Part shown: positions 1-11,849 of the stretch, in pieces
Numbering within the stretch: the first letter of the stretch is position 1
Layout: every line of letters begins with the position of its first letter
Source of the DNA: Acanthochlamys bracteata
Lineage: Eukaryota > Streptophyta > Magnoliopsida > Pandanales > Velloziaceae
Reading direction: 5' to 3'
DNA: 64,000 bases
NCBI GenBank assembly: GCA_019914995.1
Contig: CM034139.1
Span: forward strand, 1,059,001 to 1,123,000
The notes under the pieces: model-generated
Told to the model about the DNA's origin: nothing
Seen by the model: the letters and a program-made list of their open reading frames with translations, nothing else
Databases searched by the model: none
Translations under genes and position numbers: made by a program

Positions 1-1890
1 CATGACTCAGGTCTGGAGGAGTTTAGAACTACTGAACTTGAACAAAAAGAAACAGAAGAGATAGATAGAGCTGAAGCTGTAGAAGAAACCCCTCTCTCGC
101 ATCCTGCAGTACCCGCTCAAACTCCTGAGGATATTCCTGAGGTAAGTACCGAGACTCAGAATATTATTATGGATAAATCTAATATTGTCTGCAGGAATTA
201 TCAGTTACCACATAGAGAAAATCATGAAAAACTTCCTGAGAGATATTCACCAGAAGGAAAAATCTCCAAATATTCTATTGCTAATCATGTGTCTTTTCAC
301 AGGCTGTCCCCATCATATGTTGCTTTCATTAATCAGGTGGCAGCTGTGACACTTCCTTCTAACACTAAAGAAGCCTTATCCGATCCTCGATGGATTGAGG
401 CTATGAATGAAGAGATGGATGCTCTTCAGAAGAATATGACTTGGGAGATAGTACCATTACCAAAAGGAAAGAAAGCAGTTGGTTGTAAATGGGTATACAC
501 CATCAAACACAAAACAGATGGAACGATCGAGAGATATAAGGCAAAATTAGTGGCCAAGAGGTATTCACAGACTTATGGAGTGGATTATCACGAGACTTTT
601 GCCCTAGTTACAAAGATTAATACCATCAGAGTATTGCTATCTCTCGCAGCAAATCTTGTTTGGCCCTTGCAGCAATTTGATGTAAAGAATGCATTTCTTC
701 ATGGTGAGTTAGAAGAAGAAGTGTATATGGAGTTTCCGCCTAGCTATGAGGTATCGGGAAGAACTGAATATGTCTGCAGGATAAAAAGGGCTCTATATGG
801 TTTGAAGCAATCTCCAAGAGCATGGTTTGGTAGATTTAGTCAAGCCTTGAGCAGATATAGTTACCGACAGAGTAATGCTGATCATATATTATTTTTGAAG
901 AACCAGAATGATAAGGTAACTGTTTTGATAATCTATGTTGATGATATGATTGTTAAAGGTAATGATCATGAAGAAATTCAAAAATTTAAGACATATCTAA
1001 CCTCTGAATTCGAGATGAAAGAACTTGGAGAGTTGAAATATTTTTTGGGCATTGAAGTGGCCAGATCTAAGCAAGGTATTTTTCTATCACAAAGAAAATA
1101 TGTCCTTGACTTATTATCTGAGACAGGGATGTCAGATTGCAAACCTACTGACACACCTATCATTATGAATCATAACTTAGTAGAGCTCCTTAATCAAATG
1201 CCAGCAGCTAAGGAAAAATATCAACGATTGGTGGGCAGGTTGATTTATTTATCACATACTCGCCCTGATATAGCATATGCTGTGAGCGTTGTCAGCCAGT
1301 TTATGCATTCTTCAAGTGACGATAATATGGAAGCTGTGAACAGAATTTTGAGATATCTGAAGTCAGCACCAGACAGGGAATTACTATTCAGAAAAAATAA
1401 TCATCTGAATATAGATAGATATATTGATGCAGACTGGGCAGGACATAAGATGGATAGACGCTCTACATCCGGCTATTTTATATTTGTTGGAGATAATCTA
1501 GTCACATGGGGGAGTAAGAAACAAAAAGTAGTTGCTCGATCTTCTGCTGAAGCTGAATATAGAGGAATGGCACATGGAGTTTGTGAACTTTTATGGCTTC
1601 GAAAATTATTGGCAGAGCTTGGTTTTCCTTAAAGGAGTTCTATGAAGTTATTTTGTGATAATAAGACTGCAATTAATATTGCTCATAATCCAGTACAGCA
1701 TGATCGCACCAAGCATGTTGAGGTGGATCGACACTTCATCAAAGAGAAATTGGATTCAAAGTTAATTGAGTTACCTTTTGTGACTTTAGAGGCACAGTTA
1801 GCAGATATATTGACAAAAGGAGTTTCAAGCAAAATCTTTCATAACTCACTGAGCAAGTTAGGCATTGATGATATTTTTGCACCAACTTGA
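1..1890 (+). pseudogene. Ty1/copia pol, 3' part (linker, RT, RNase H), left-truncated by window edge
   Basis: The frame is open from base 1, so the polyprotein begins outside the window. Reverse transcriptase follows an acidic linker: VGCKWVYTIK and ERYKAKLVAK mark its start, QQFDVKNAFLHGELEEEVYM and LYGLKQSPRAWF lie in the core, and YVDDM is the catalytic box. KYFLGIEVAR follows, then RNase H with DADWAGHKMDRRSTSGYF and RSSAEAEYRGMA. A single in-frame TAA at 1630-1632 interrupts RNase H. The same frame then continues to 1890 with LFCDNKTAI, HDRTKHVEVDRHFIKEK and ADILTKG, ending in a stop at the normal copia terminus. No other break is seen, so this is the best preserved pol of its family here. 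Remnants at 36880-38275 and 42300-43920 belong to similar elements. The family assignment is firm. The single stop makes this copy non-functional unless read through. Confidence 0.93.
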
Positions 1891-1897
1891 GAAGTAG

Positions 1898-2340
1898 TAT
1901 TGGCGTAAGTCAATAATATATTATTTTAGATATTTTTTCTTAAAATTTTATTTTATTCTAGATATCTTTCTTAGAATCATATTTAGATATCTTTCTTTAT
2001 TTAAAACTCTCTTTATTTAAATTTATAAAGAGTCTATATATATATATTTATATTGAATGATAAGAATAAGATTGAAAGAGTTTTTCATCTCCATGACCTT
2101 CTTATTCTTACTATTCCGCTTCTTGGTTTTCATTAATAAGGCATGATGACGATGGTGTTCATGTTTCTTCTAATGATAGGAATTCTGCTCTTCGTCTCCA
2201 CTGTCCTTAAAGTCTTTCTTTATGTACTTTTATTTCCACGTGTTTCTTTTAATATAGCTCTTACATTTCCTTCTCAATAGAACAACGTCATCCTCATTAT
2301 CATCAAAGAAATAGTCTTTCTGAATTTTGTTTCTTCAACA
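1898..2340 (+). repeat. putative 3' LTR of the leading copia element
   Basis: Eight bases after the RNase H stop, a purine-rich stretch is followed by TATTGGCG, a one-base variant of the usual TGTTGG LTR start. A plausible end, CTTCAACA, lies at 2340. The 443 bp between contain a TATA-like run near 2035-2050. The other LTR is outside the window, so the boundaries are inferred from terminal motifs and position only. Confidence 0.45.
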
Positions 2341-3104
2341 AAACTGAGTGAGCTGTTCCTCGGATTATTTAAGCAGAGCTCTTTTGCCATGACTTTGCCA
2401 ATAAAGTCATCCAAATACATAGTGGATAATCATGTTTCTCATTGGTGGCATCTATCTTCTAACTGTATGCAGAAAGTACGACATTCGTAATCTTCATTTC
2501 AAATCATCTTTTTGAAATGCTTACCAATATTTTGTAAACGATTACTTATATTACTAAAGTGTGTGTACATTTAAGCAATACAGTCTCTCTTCTCTATTTG
2601 AAGTTGTCTTTTTGGCATTGCTTTCTCAGAAAGCAATTTTTAATTTTAATTTTATATTTTTTATAAGTATTTAGAAAATTTATTTAAAAATTTAGGAAAT
2701 ATAAAAATATTATACATAGTGAGATCTCATTATTGCTTATTTTTATTCTTTTTTAGATAAAAAATAGAGCTCATTTTTTAAAAAAGATAAAAATATCGTC
2801 CACTTTAGAAAAGTTCTATTTCAAAAGTACTCCCAAACACCTCTTAATTAGTCAAGCATAAGAAGAAACACACTTTGAAGTTTGAAAGATAGTTTTAAAT
2901 ATCAAATCACTTTAGCTGTATGTTTTATTTGAGTGGTTTCATGGGTAACTTCCAATTAATTCCAAATCACTTTAGTTGTATTAGATAAACAAATATGGTT
3001 AAATTAAATTATGATTTAAGACACAATAAAATTAATAAATTGCACGTGCATTCATAGAGATGATAGTGAGATAATTATTTGAAATTCAATCTCCATTAGT
3101 TTAG
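2341..3104. other. spacer between copia and gypsy elements
   Basis: AT-rich sequence without a supported gene, apart from the MITE at 2605-2844. The 5' limit of the following gypsy LTR is not sharply defined, so part of 2900-3104 may belong to that LTR. Confidence 0.5.
2605..2844. mobile_element. Tourist-like MITE, family 1, copy a
   Basis: The right end, read on the minus strand, runs AGGTGTTTGGGAGTACTTTT and matches the left end of the copy at 61560. The internal AT-rich core with the 'gagatctcattattgc' block matches copies at 35123, 36991, 54868 and 61560. The left end is diverged. The host sequence around it (2341-3100) shows no gene. Confidence 0.55.
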
Positions 3105-3909
3105 TGTTCAGCTGACTGTGAGATAATTGATGATAGAAAGGAACAAGGAGTAAAGAAAAGAGATGGCAATTCGCTCAACAACACTTTATTCATTATTTTT
3201 TTAATTTTATTTCTCATATTTCTCTCTGATGTTAGATCTGAAAACTATGAACTAAATTTCTCTTTACTAAGTCTATGATATAGCCTAACTATGATGATTT
3301 AATTCTTAATTCTATCTATTCAAAGTTTTATAATTGTTCATTGAGTATTTTGATTACCGTGCTTAATGTTTTTGAGTATCTGACCAATATTCAATTGAAT
3401 TGAGATTCATATTGAGATAGAGATGTGTTGTATGGATTAGTTTTTATAATAAATGCCATGATTGCATGAAAAATAGAGATGTATTCTTATAGTTCGTGTA
3501 GTTAATTTAGGATGCCATACAACTTAATGAGCTTTCTTATATGTTAATTCACATAGAGGTATAGTGAGTTATTGCATGAAAGTATTTTTAATATAGTTTG
3601 AAAAATTATATCAAAGAGAATAGGATTTTTCAACTATTAATAAAAATTATAATCTTTTGATACCATGAGAACGGAATTGAATTAGATTAGTTATATGGTG
3701 AAATCAAATGCCCTAGTTTTTAAGTCATTAAAATCTTACAAGTGTTAGTTTAGCTTGTTTTGTTTCTTTACATTTAGCATTCACTCATTTTAGATCGTTC
3801 AAATAATTTTAGTTTTAGTTATTCTTTATAAGTTAATCAATTCTCGTGGGAACGATACTTTTCTCATTATTGTATTATTTGTGTGACTCGTACATTTGCA
3901 AGAGCAACA
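3105..3909 (+). repeat. 5' LTR of decayed Athila-type gypsy element
   Basis: This segment aligns throughout with 10120-10935. Shared blocks include the 'aaagaaaag' stretch with a CTCAA...ACACT stretch after it, the 'gatgtg(t/a)tgtatggattag' block and the 'gttaatcaattctcgtggga' block. It ends in CAACA at 3909, directly before a tRNA-Asp primer site. The left border is uncertain, because the partner copy appears to start about 110 bp earlier than the aligned part. Confidence 0.7.
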
Positions 3910-3913
3910 AGTG

Positions 3914-3933
3914 TTGGGCGTCGTTGTCGGGGA
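3914..3933 (+). promoter_or_regulatory. primer binding site (tRNA-Asp), gypsy element
   Basis: TTGGGCGTCGTTGTCGGGGA closely matches the complement of the plant tRNA-Asp 3' end, the primer typical of Athila and Tat elements. It sits 4 bp after the LTR end. A second copy lies at 10942-10960. Confidence 0.75.
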
Positions 3934-4027
3934 TTGTTTTAAATTTTATTAATACCGATTCTAATTAATTTTAGTTTTAGTTTGAACCTTAATTTCTTTA
4001 CTTTCTTTCAGGTTCTTTGCATAGTGT

Positions 4028-4700
4028 ATGCAAAGTTCCAGAAGCAGTTGTCTTGATCCCTTTGATCCTGAAATTGAATGAATAGTTACGAGCCTTATTA
4101 AGGAAAACAAAGTAGCTCTAAAAGAGATGCAAACTACCATGGTAGTAAATGTGGAAGAAGCTGAAAATGGAAGAGCTTTGAGGGATTATGTCATGTCTAT
4201 ATTAGATGTCAAGTATTAGACGTCCAGCGATTCAAGCGAACAACTTTGAGATCAAGCCCGCAATCATCCAAACGATCCAAACTTCCAGTTCATTTCAATG
4301 GCTTGTCCAATGATGACCCAAACCCTCAAATTGCTAACTTTCTTGAGATTTGTGACACACTCTAAGGAAGTGCCATCACCATGGTTTGTCAAAGTGGGTG
4401 CAAGTCCAAACATTTTACAATAGGTTGAGTTGCACGATTAGGATAATTATCGATGTAGTAGTGGGTGGAGAGCTGATGAGTAAAACACACGATGAAGCCT
4501 GTGAGTGGCTTGAGCAAATGGCAGCAAATAACTACCAATGACCTTTAGAATGTTCAACGACAAAACGGGCAGCAGGAGTCCACCAAGTTGATGGTGTTGC
4601 TGAATTGACCATATAACTGAAGGCGATGTCGAAACAGCTCGAAAGCTTAACTGGTAAAGTTATTCAAAGCTGAACTATGTGGGGAAAGTCTTGCTAGTGT
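4028..4700 (+). pseudogene. gag of Athila-type element (decayed)
   Basis: Conceptual translation in shifting frames gives DPFDPEIE at the start, then an FNGLSNDDPNPQIANFLEIC-like block near 4300-4365 and an EEACEWLEQMAANNYQ-like block near 4490-4545. These are characteristic of plant gypsy gag. Many stops and frame changes are present, so it cannot encode a full capsid protein. The second gag fragment at 11054-11480 starts with the same segment. Confidence 0.7.
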
Positions 4701-5510
4701 TGATTGCCAAATCTGAAGCCCATTCTCACCATCTCCTACTGACAATGGGCGTCTAATGTTAATCGGCATCCGAACAATTCCAACAGATATAATCCAAGTT
4801 GGCGAGGTCATCCAATTTTTTTGTAGTCATCAAAACACAGCTTGAAACCCCCCTGTATTTCAGCAACAATCAGTGAGTAAAAACCACTTGAAGATGCCTT
4901 TACCCAACTCACTATAAGTACTTCCCAATTAATGGCAAAAACAAAATCAACTTTACAAATCAAGTTGTCGATATCTGAAACATTAAGATGCAAATGGGTC
5001 AAATGGCAAACTTGTTATCTGAAAGACCTTCTTTGCCAAATAGCATTAGGTAAATCCTAAAGAACAAGTGCATGCAATTGCACTTCAAAGTGGGATGGCT
5101 CTTGAAATGGTAAAGTGAACAACAAACTGAACTAGGACATGAACAATGAGTTAAGAGAACCATCTGAATTTTCTTCATCTAAATTACATGTTAGAGTAGA
5201 GCAAAACAACAAAGAATGACTGTAGAATGCCACCAAATCAGACAAAGAAGAAGGCTCAGAGGTTGCACAACACCAAATAGCAGCACCGACCAACTCTTAT
5301 GTGCCACTGATTCCATTTCTTCAACGCCTTCGAAAGAACAAATTGGATAAGCAATTGTCTAAATTTCTTGAAGTGTTACAAAGTTACATATTAACATTCC
5401 TTTTGGAGATTAGTTGGAACAAACACCAAGCTATGTAAAGTTCATGAAAGAGATTTTGTTCAACAAAAGAAAACAGGAGGACTATGGTACCGTGACGCTA
5501 AATTAGGAAT
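4701..5510 (+). pseudogene. gag-to-protease linker of the gypsy element
   Basis: Degenerate coding-like sequence, with fragments such as GGFKLCF-type and GLPNSIR-type matches to gypsy gag tails in several frames. No complete domain can be read, and stops occur in every frame. Its place between gag and protease is the main support. Confidence 0.45.
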
Positions 5511-5521
5511 GTGGTACTATC

Positions 5522-5990
5522 TTGCAAAATAATTTGCCATCAAAGCTAAAAGATCTAGTGAGTTTTACTATATCTTGCACTATTAGAAGCTCTCATTTTG
5601 AAAAAATTTTATGTGATTTAGGTGCAAGCATTAATTTAATGTCGTTTTCTATTTACAGAAATTTAGGATTGGGAGAAGTAAAGGCAACCACAATGTCTGT
5701 TCAATTGGCGGATCGATCTATTAAGCATCCAAGAGGAATACTTGAGGATGTGCTGGTGAAAGTGGGTAAATTCATATTTTTCTCTGATTTTATTTTACTA
5801 GATATGAAAGAAAATAAAGGCAAACCAATTATTTTTGGTTAACCATTCTTAGCAACTGGAAGAACATTGCTTAATGTGCAGTAAGGTAAGCTAATTTTGC
5901 GAGTACAAGATAAGCAAATCACCTTCAATGTATTTGAAGCTATGAAGTTTCCATCAGACAATGATGATTGTTTGCTAATTGGCATAGTTG
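5522..5990 (+). pseudogene. retropepsin (protease) domain of Athila-type pol
   Basis: A 106-residue open stretch starts LPSKLKDLVSFTISCTI and contains CDLGASINLMSFSIYRNLGL, the Athila-type protease active-site region (DLGAS in place of DSGAS). QLADRSIKHPRGILEDVLVK and FILLDM follow. A TAA at 5840 stops the frame. The same frame continues through PFLATGRTLLNVQ, a further stop, and FNVFEAMKFPS to about 5990. This is typical of an aspartic protease that would process the gag-pol product. Confidence 0.8.
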
Positions 5991-6329
5991 ACCAAATGGT
6001 GGCTGGCACAGTCAAGGTGGACCATCTAATTGACCTTTAGCATGTTGTATTATCCAAGGTGAATCTTTTAAGACCAAAAGCAAGGAGATTGATCCATATG
6101 CTTAGTACTTGCAAGTTACACCGCCTATTGGAGAACGATTGTAATTTGTGGAGTTGGGGAAAAGCTCTAGTAGGACAGCTCCATCTATTGAGACACATCC
6201 AGTACTTGTGCTTAAACCGCTATCCCATATCTAAGGTACGCATACTTAAGTGAAAAATTAGTCACTTGTTCTTATTATGTTAGCTTCATTGACTGATTTG
6301 GAGGAGGAAAAGTTGCTTTGAGTTCTGAG

Positions 6330-7300
6330 AGATCATAAGGCTGTATTAGGATGGTCCATTGCTAATATTAAAGGTTTAAGCCATTCAACTTGCATGCACA
6401 AGATCTTGTTGGAAGAAACTTACAAGGTTGCAGTTGGAAATCAACGGTGCTTGAATCTAGATATGAAGGAGGTCGTAAGAGCAGAAGTTCTGAAATTACT
6501 TGATGCAGGAATCATTTATCAGATCTCCGATAGCTCATAGGTGAGTCGTTTGCAAGTGGTACCAAAAAAAGGAGAAGTAAAGTAGTAAAGAACGATAACA
6601 ATGAGCTCATTCCTACAAGAATTGTCATAGGATGGCCGGTATGCATTGATTACTGCGAGCTGAATGATGCGACTCGTAACAATCACTTTTCCATTATCTT
6701 TCTTTGATAAAATGCCGGAGAGACTTGCTGGTCATTCACATTATTGTTTTTTGGAAGGGTATTCGGATTACAATCAAATTCCAATAGGATCGAAAGATCA
6801 AGAAAAGACCCCTTTTACATGTTCATATAGAACTTTTGAATCTCGGAGGATGCCGTTGGCCTATGCAATCCATCGACCACTTTCAAAAGATGTATGATGA
6901 CAAATTTTTCCGATATGGTGGAAAGATTCATTTAGATTCTCCTAGATGACTTCTCAGAGTTTGGATCTTTTCTTGATGACTGTTTAAAAATTTTGGCTTT
7001 AATTTTGCATTGATGTGAGGGAGCTAATCTAATCTTGAATTAGGAGAAATGCCACTTTATAGTACTTGAAGGTATTGTTCTAGAACACTGCATTTCAACC
7101 AAGGGAATAGAAGTTGAGTGGGGAAAGATAGAAGTCATTGCAAAGTTACTGTCACGCACTTCAGCGAGACCAGTGAGAAGCTTTCTTGGGCATGCTAGTT
7201 TCTATCGCCGATTCATCAAAAATATTTTTAAATATAACAGAGCCCCTATGCTACCTCCTACTCAAGTATATGCCATTTAAATTTTCTAAAGAGTGCTTCC
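6330..7300 (+). pseudogene. reverse transcriptase domain of Athila-type pol
   Basis: Readable blocks occur in order but in changing frames: LLDAGIIYQISDSS, VVPKKGE, NELIPTRIV, a VCIDY-like block, ERLAGHSHYCFLEGYSDYNQ and DQEKTPFTCSYRTFESRRMP. An LDDFS box stands where FMDDFS is expected (near 6945), then FLGHASFYRRFIKNIFK near 7185-7230. The order and motifs match Athila RT. Stops and small indels are frequent, so it is inactive. Confidence 0.85.
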
Positions 7301-7329
7301 ATGCCTTTAACACTCTAAACAGAAGCTAA

Positions 7330-7730
7330 TTTTAGTACCTATCATTATAGCTCTGCCTTGGGATTTATTTTTTGAAATCATGTGCGATGCTAGTGACTAT
7401 GTTGTTAGAGCAGTCTTGGGCCAACAAAAGAATAAAGTATTTCATGCCATCTATTATCGAAGCCGAACCTTGTTATATGCCAAAATGAATTATGCAACTA
7501 CGGAGAAGGATCTTCTAGCTTTGTGTTTGCTTTTAAAAAATTTTCATCATATTTGGTTTGCTTCAAAGTAATAGTCTACACTGACCACTCAGCTCTCAAG
7601 TATTTATTAACAAAGAAAGAAGCTATATCAAGGCTCGTCCGATGGATACTTCTGCTGCAAGAATTTGATTTGAAAATTCGAGACAGGAATGGTTATGAAA
7701 AATAAGTGACGGATCACATAACTTGGATAG
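7330..7730 (+). pseudogene. RNase H domain of Athila-type pol (frameshifted)
   Basis: [20 protein letters not shown], followed by [11 protein letters not shown] and [14 protein letters not shown], is read in one frame from 7380. The continuation [20 protein letters not shown] with [20 protein letters not shown] is read in another frame from 7523 to 7700. The frame change near 7545 is a single indel. This is the standard RNase H of Ty3/gypsy pol. Confidence 0.88.
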
Positions 7731-7959
7731 AACAATAAGAACAAGGTGAAGACCATTCCTATTAATGAAGCATTTTCTGATGAACAATTATTTTCTCTTC
7801 CAAGTACTGATGCTTAATGGTATGTAGATTTCGTGAATTACTTAGCCAACAGCATAATTCCTCCAGATCTATCCTACGAACAAAAGACATAATTTTTACT
7901 GATTTTAAGCACTATATTCGGGAAGATCTAATTCTATAAAAATGTTATTCATATCAGAC

Positions 7960-9070
7960 TATAAGAACATGTATACCAGAAGAGGAGATGGAAAATATCT
8001 TACAGCATTGTTAATCAAGGAGATATGGAGATCACTTTGGTGGAACAAAAAACAGCGGCAAAGGTTCTACAATCAGTTTTTCAACTAGGCTTCATTATTT
8101 CGGGATGCACATACATTTGTTGCTACTTGTGATCGATGCCAAAGAATGAGAAATATCTCAAAAAAGATTGAGATGTCACTGAATAATATTCTTGAGGTTG
8201 AATTGTGTGATGAACGGACAATAGACTTCATAGGGCTGTTCTTTAATTTCTTTCGAATTAATACATTTTAGTCGTTGTCGACTACGTATCCAAATAGGTG
8301 AAGACTGTGGCATTACCTACAAATGACAGTAAGGCTATGGGGAACTTTCTACGGAGATACATATTTACTCAGTATAGCACTCCTAAAGTAATCATTAGTG
8401 ATCAAGGTACACACTTTTTTAATCGTCAATTTAAATCTCTACTAAGAAAATATGTGTCACCCATTGAGTAGCCACTATCCATCCTCAAATCAGGGGCTAA
8501 GTTGAAGTTTTAAGCCGAAAATTGAACGAATACTTGACAAAATAGTGAATACTTCAAGGAAAAGATTAGCCAAAGAAATTGGACGATGCATTATTCGCTT
8601 ATCGCACAGCATTCAAAAACCCAATTGAAATGTGTCCTTATTGCATAATGTTTGGGAAAGCTTGCCATCTACCTATGGAACTGGACCATCGAGCATATTG
8701 GGCAGTGAAAGAGTTGAATTTCAACTTGCAAGTAGTAGAAGAGAAAAAATTATTGCAGCTCAATAAAATTGATGAATTTCGAGATGAAGCTTATGAAAAT
8801 GCTAAAATTTATAAAGAAAAATCAAAGCCTGGCATGACAAGAACATATTAAGAAAGGAGTTCACTCCTGGACAACAAGTTTTGCTGTACAACTCATTGTA
8901 ATGTTTATTCTGTAAAAAGTTCAAATCAAGATGGTCAGGTCCATACACTATAGTAAGAATTTTTCCTTATGGAGCAGTTGAAGTTACTGATGAGAAGAAA
9001 GGTACATTCAAGGTTAATGGGTAAAGATTGAAACCATATTTTGCCTGTTTGAGGAAAGCAAGACTGTCAT
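7960..9070 (+). pseudogene. integrase region of Athila-type pol (decayed)
   Basis: A zinc-binding-like segment (EEMENILQHC, GDHFGGTKTAAKVLQ, CCYLCSMPKN) is followed by catalytic-core pieces such as TQYSTPKVIISDQGTHFFNR, with the second acidic residue in SDQGTHF. An 90-residue open block at 8579-8851 reads DDALFAYRTAFKNPIEMCPY with FGKACHLPMELDHRAYWAVK after it. The tail ends near 9060 with a FTPGQQVLLYN-like block. It carries many stops. The order after RNase H is the normal Ty3/gypsy order. Confidence 0.82.
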
Positions 9071-10007
9071 CCTCCTTGAACCGATATAGAGAAATAGATG
9101 AAGTCCAGCTCTAGATATAAATAAAGCGCTTATTAGGAGGCAACCCAAACGTTTTCATCATTTAGTTTCATTTAGTTTGAACTTTTGAATTAGCTTTATG
9201 TTTTGATTTTTTTATTTAATTCTAATAAATTTCTATTGACAGGGAGAAATATGACAAGTGGACAAAAGCATAAGAAACCTTGAGTGAACAAGCACAAAAA
9301 TCAGGGATGCTTTCTAACATCTCCTCTTTGTTTATATATGTTATTATACAGCTTAAGGACAATGTTGGTGCAATCTATGGGGGTAGAGAAAATTTTTGAA
9401 ATTTTTGTATTGTTTGTTGCTTGACTGGTTGGAGTACACTACTTATGACGAAAATTTTCTGTCTTGACTCTTAATTCTCGGAAATAGACTAGATTCAAAG
9501 CCACTAAATTAATTGTTGCGTTAACTAATGATGAATGTGGTATTCATGAGATTGAACTTGTGATCATGAGTGGCTTATAGAATTGATTTACTCTTAGTGT
9601 CGCTTTGAGATTTGAAACTAATGTAGTGTTTGGTTGAGAAGTTACATTAAGCATTGACTATACACTAGGATTCTATTCTCAACTATTGTCACCATAAAAG
9701 ATATTGCCCTAATCAAGCTTGTCCAGTCGAAAAAGGCTACCTACATGAAAGTGTGAAAACTAGCCTCGAGTAATTTGGCTCTATGTACAATAAATATATA
9801 GGAGATAATCTAGCAGAGAAGATTGCATGTGAACAAGTGTGTGTATGGTCAAGAAAACATGATTAGTTGTGCTTTGGAAAATTTTCATGAGCTATGCATT
9901 TAATGACAGATCTAAATATATTAGTATTATCAAATCCAACCAAGCTACATGAATAGTAAAAAAATTTTGTTGGTCGAGGGCAAGCAAAAGCTAAGTGCGG
10001 GGATATT
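9071..10007 (+). other. 3' untranslated part and polypurine tract of the gypsy element
   Basis: A conserved-looking 'aggaggcaacccaa' segment at 9137 and long non-coding sequence follow the integrase. CTAAGTGCGGGGATA at about 9991-10005 is a polypurine-tract-like stretch of the kind that precedes Athila 3' LTRs. No other coding potential is recognised here. Confidence 0.55.
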
Positions 10008-10935
10008 TAATGTGCTTAAACTATATATATAATCTCATTCACTCTTGTACCTTATATGCCTGATTTTATATAAAAAAATTGAAAAGCGAACCTTAACATT
10101 TTTATTTTCAGCAATTCTATGTTGTCTTGCTATTGGAACATAGAGAATGACAGAGGGGAGTAAGGAGCAAAGAAAAGAAACGTCAGTTCACTCAATAACA
10201 CTCTTTGTTCAATGTTCTTTTATTCTATCTTTCTTGTTGCTCTGTGTTTTGTTAAATCTGAAACTACAAATGAAATTCTCTTTGTTTGTGGCTATTATGT
10301 AACATAACTATGACAATTTAATTCTTAACTCTATGCTATTCAAACTTTTGTAATTGCTTATTAAGTATTCAATATCGTGCTTAATGTTTATGAGTATCCT
10401 GCCAATATTCAATTGATTTAACATTCATATTAAGACAAAGATGTGATGTATGGATTAGTTTTTGCGATGAATGTCATGAATTGTATAAGAGGCAGAGATG
10501 TACTCCTATGATTTATATAGTTAATTTAACATGTCAAGAACTTAGTGAGCTTTATTATATATTAATCCACATAGAGATATACTGAGTTATTGTATAAAAT
10601 TATTTTTATTATAGTATAACAAAGTATTATCAAAGAGAATAAGATTTTCCAACTGCTAATAAATATTATAATCTTCGATAGCACGAAAAGAATATTGAAT
10701 TGGGTTAGTTATAGTGAAATCAAATGTCCTAACTTTAAGTCATTGAAATCTTACAAGTGTTAGTTTTAACTTGTTTTGTTTTTTTAGTTTTAGCATTCAC
10801 ACTATTAAATCAATCGGTTATACATTTACAGGATTAGTTACTTTTTGTATTTAGTAAGTTAATCAATTCTCGTGGGAACGATAATTTTCTCATCATTATA
10901 TTACTTGTACGATTCGTACACTTGCGATAGTAACA
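10008..10935 (+). repeat. 3' LTR of the Athila-type element
   Basis: Starts just after the polypurine tract and ends TAACA at 10935. From 10120 on it aligns with the 5' LTR at 3105-3909. The two copies are heavily diverged by eye, which points to an old insertion. Directly after it comes another tRNA-Asp primer site, so this LTR is at the same time the 5' LTR of a second, truncated internal region. Confidence 0.65.
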
Positions 10936-10941
10936 AGTTTT

Positions 10942-10960
10942 TTGGCGTCATTGTCGGAGA
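10942..10960 (+). promoter_or_regulatory. second primer binding site (tRNA-Asp)
   Basis: TTGGCGTCATTGTCGGAGA lies a few bases after the LTR end. It matches the complement of the plant tRNA-Asp 3' end about as well as the first site. Confidence 0.7.
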
Positions 10961-11053
10961 TTATTTTAATATTTATTAATACCGATTCTAATTAATTCTA
11001 TTTTAGTTCGAATTTTTGTTTCTTTACTTTCTTTCAGGTTCTTTGTATAGTGT

Positions 11054-11480
11054 ATGTGTAGTTTTAGAAGCTTTTTCCTTGAGTCTTTTGATCCTGAAAT
11101 TGAACGTACAGTTAGGAGTCTTATCAAAGAAGCTCTCAATGAGGTGCAAACTACCATAGCTGAAAACGTAGAAGAAGTTGAAAATGAAAGAGTTTTGACG
11201 GATTATGCCATGCCTACTATCGATGGTGCCCCGTTTAGTATTAGATTTCCATCAATTCAAGCGAACAAGTTTAAGATCAAGTCCGCAATCATCCAAATGA
11301 TCCGAACTTCACTCTAATTCAATGGCTTGCCTAACGATGACCCAAAAAGCTCACATTTCTGACCTTCTAGAGATTTGTGACACTTCAAGGGCCGTCAGTT
11401 AGTGTGCTCTAATAGCATCTTTGCCTTGTGTTCTTGAGCATCTCTTTGTGTGTCTTTGGTCAACTCTTGACATGGACATG
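11054..11480 (+). pseudogene. truncated gag of a second, tandem Athila-type copy
   Basis: Open for 87 codons with FDPEIERTVRSLIKEALNEV, NVEEVENERVLTDYAMPTID and IQANKFKIKSAIIQMIRTS. It continues in other frames with FNGLPNDDP and LEICDT. It is homologous to the gag at 4028 but less decayed over its first 260 bp. Beyond about 11480 the gypsy match is lost and a different repeat begins. Confidence 0.75.
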
Positions 11481-11489
11481 TAATTTGTA

Positions 11490-11826
11490 TCATATTCTAA
11501 CTCTAACCAAAGGTTTAGGCTCAAATGGAATTTACATTGTTTCAAAAAAGTGAAAGATGATCACGACCTCTATAGTCGTTCTATGCTACCGAGTAGCAGG
11601 GAAGTAATCAGCTACTATCTAACCATGTTGATACTCTATTTTTCACTTGATTGAATCCGAATGCTATTTACATACTTGGTCGTTTCCGTAGTTTTGTGCT
11701 TGATGAAGAATTTCTCATACATGTAGCTGTTTATTTGCAGCTATCTATACGTAAAAATTCTTCTTATGGTATAAATAGATATTCATCTGCTACATATATA
11801 TATATGATAGTTCATTTCTGTTAAGT
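11490..11826 (-). repeat. left part of an old LTR interrupted by the CACTA element
   Basis: This stretch lies between the gag remnant and the CACTA insertion. The sequence just right of the CACTA element (14389-14483) is the 5' part of a Sirevirus-like LTR read on the minus strand, so this side should be the remainder of that LTR. It has a TATA-like stretch near 11770. Similarity to the better copies at 44005 and 51536 is weak, so the boundary is a guess. Confidence 0.35.
11824..11826. other. target site duplication (AGT), left
   Basis: AGT directly precedes CACTACTACAAAA and is repeated at 14386-14388, directly after the other terminus. Three bases is the standard duplication length for CACTA elements. 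Confidence 0.8.
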
Positions 11827-11849
11827 CACTACTACAAAAGTAGCCTTCA

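Noticed and set aside
4808..5002. 64-codon minus-strand frame in the gypsy element
   Set aside because: Antisense to a decayed gag region; no domain.
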